A program made the position numbers and the translations under genes. A DNA stretch of 64,000 nucleotides from assembly GCA_963575745.1 (NCBI GenBank), contig CAUYUJ010000337.1, forward strand, positions 482,958 through 546,957, in the 5' to 3' direction. The DNA comes from Prorocentrum cordatum. Lineage: Eukaryota; Sar; Dinophyceae; Prorocentrales; Prorocentraceae. Shown in pieces: positions 63,530-64,000 of this stretch (positions are counted from its first letter, which is position 1; each line of letters opens with the position of its first letter). The notes below the pieces were generated by a model. It was not told the DNA's origin. It searched no databases and was given only the letters and a program-made list of their open reading frames with translations.

Positions 63530-64000
63530 GTTGCACTGTCTCGGCGCCCGGGGGGGTGCACAGGGGGTGCGGGTTCTATGCGCTGCAGGCTCGCAGGGCG
63601 CACTTCTCGACACCAGATGGGGTGCGCAGGTGGTGCGGTCTCTATGCGTTGCAGGCTCGCAGGGCAAGGCGGGCGTGGCACTTTCTCGACACCAGATGGG
63701 GTGCGCAGGGGGTGCGGTCACTATGCGTTGCAGACTCGAAAGGCACGGCAGGCGTGACACTTTTTCGACACCAGCGGGGGTGCGCAGGGGGTGCGTTTTC
63801 TATGCGATAAAGCTCGCAGGGCACGGCAGGCGTGGCATCCTTTCGGCACCAGAGAGGGTGCGCAGAGGGTGCGGTCTCGATGCGTTGCAACCTCGCAGGG
63901 CACGGCGGGCGTAGCACTTTTTCGGCACCAGAAAAGGGTGCGCACGCCACGCGCTGCAGGCGCGCAGGGCGTGGCAGGCATGGCACTGTCTCGACGCCCG
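63530..64000. repeat. 80-bp minisatellite running off the window edge
   Basis: Units of about 79-80 bases (CACGGCAGGCGTGGCACTTT, CTCGACACCAGATGGGGTGC, GCAGGGGGTGCGGTCTCTAT, GCGTTGCAGGCTCGCAGGG). About six copies; GGGTGCGCAG recurs near 63619, 63698, 63778, 63857 and 63937. The array continues past base 64000. Confidence 0.93.

Overview
The window looks like nuclear DNA of a dinoflagellate (my guess is a Prorocentrum- or Symbiodiniaceae-like species). The reasons are very high GC, almost no long intact genes, protein-like blocks that only join across short introns ending in AG|G, abundant decayed Ty1/copia-type elements of the kind known from dinoflagellates, an intron built from an inverted-repeat transposon, and a large share of micro- and minisatellite DNA. 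It is an assembled scaffold: 100 N lie at 11401-11500. No rRNA, tRNA, spliced-leader or CRISPR sequence was seen. Nearly all supported coding signal lies on the minus strand from end to end.

Layout. 0.4-7.1 kb: clusters of short minus-strand exons of one or more intron-rich genes of unknown product. 7.3-7.8 kb: a tandem array of near-palindromes. 9.1-12.0 kb: a minus-strand gene, interrupted by the gap, encoding a hydrophobic N-terminal segment and a C-terminal C4HC3 (PHD-like) zinc finger. 12.2-16.6 kb: a (CT)n tract, then three well-bounded exons (12.7, 15.4 and 16.5 kb) with a decayed C2H2-finger retroelement fragment between them. 16.6-21.3 kb: mostly simple repeats. 21.9-22.5 kb: two minus-strand exons of a DOT1-like SAM-dependent methyltransferase. 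24.6-25.1 kb: a possible plus-strand gene remnant. 25.5-27.4 kb: a 73-bp array and 1.5 kb of GAGGCT repeats. 28.7-29.7 kb: about ten 101-bp repeats.

30.2-34.5 kb: a Ty1/copia retrotransposon pseudogene (zinc knuckle, gag-pre-integrase, integrase, reverse transcriptase). 35-41 kb and 42-49 kb: decayed minus-strand reading frames of unknown function separated by (TAG)n/(CTA)n tracts, a pentamer array and a 180-200-bp array. Within this stretch are two standout structures: a 199-bp intron at 36161-36359 whose ends are inverted repeats flanked by a target duplication (an introner element), and a 2.6-kb composite at 42598-45211 in which two 99% identical 0.79-kb inverted-repeat elements carry swapped 7-bp target duplications around a captured ORF. 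49.7-58.7 kb: a second, unrelated decayed retroelement with an N-terminal membrane segment and a retropepsin-like protease. 59-64 kb: five tandem arrays, a diverged copy of the dispersed repeat at 25.1 kb, and a long foldback.

The genes do not form an operon or pathway. What unites the window is transposon insertion, decay and tandem amplification around a few intron-split host genes.
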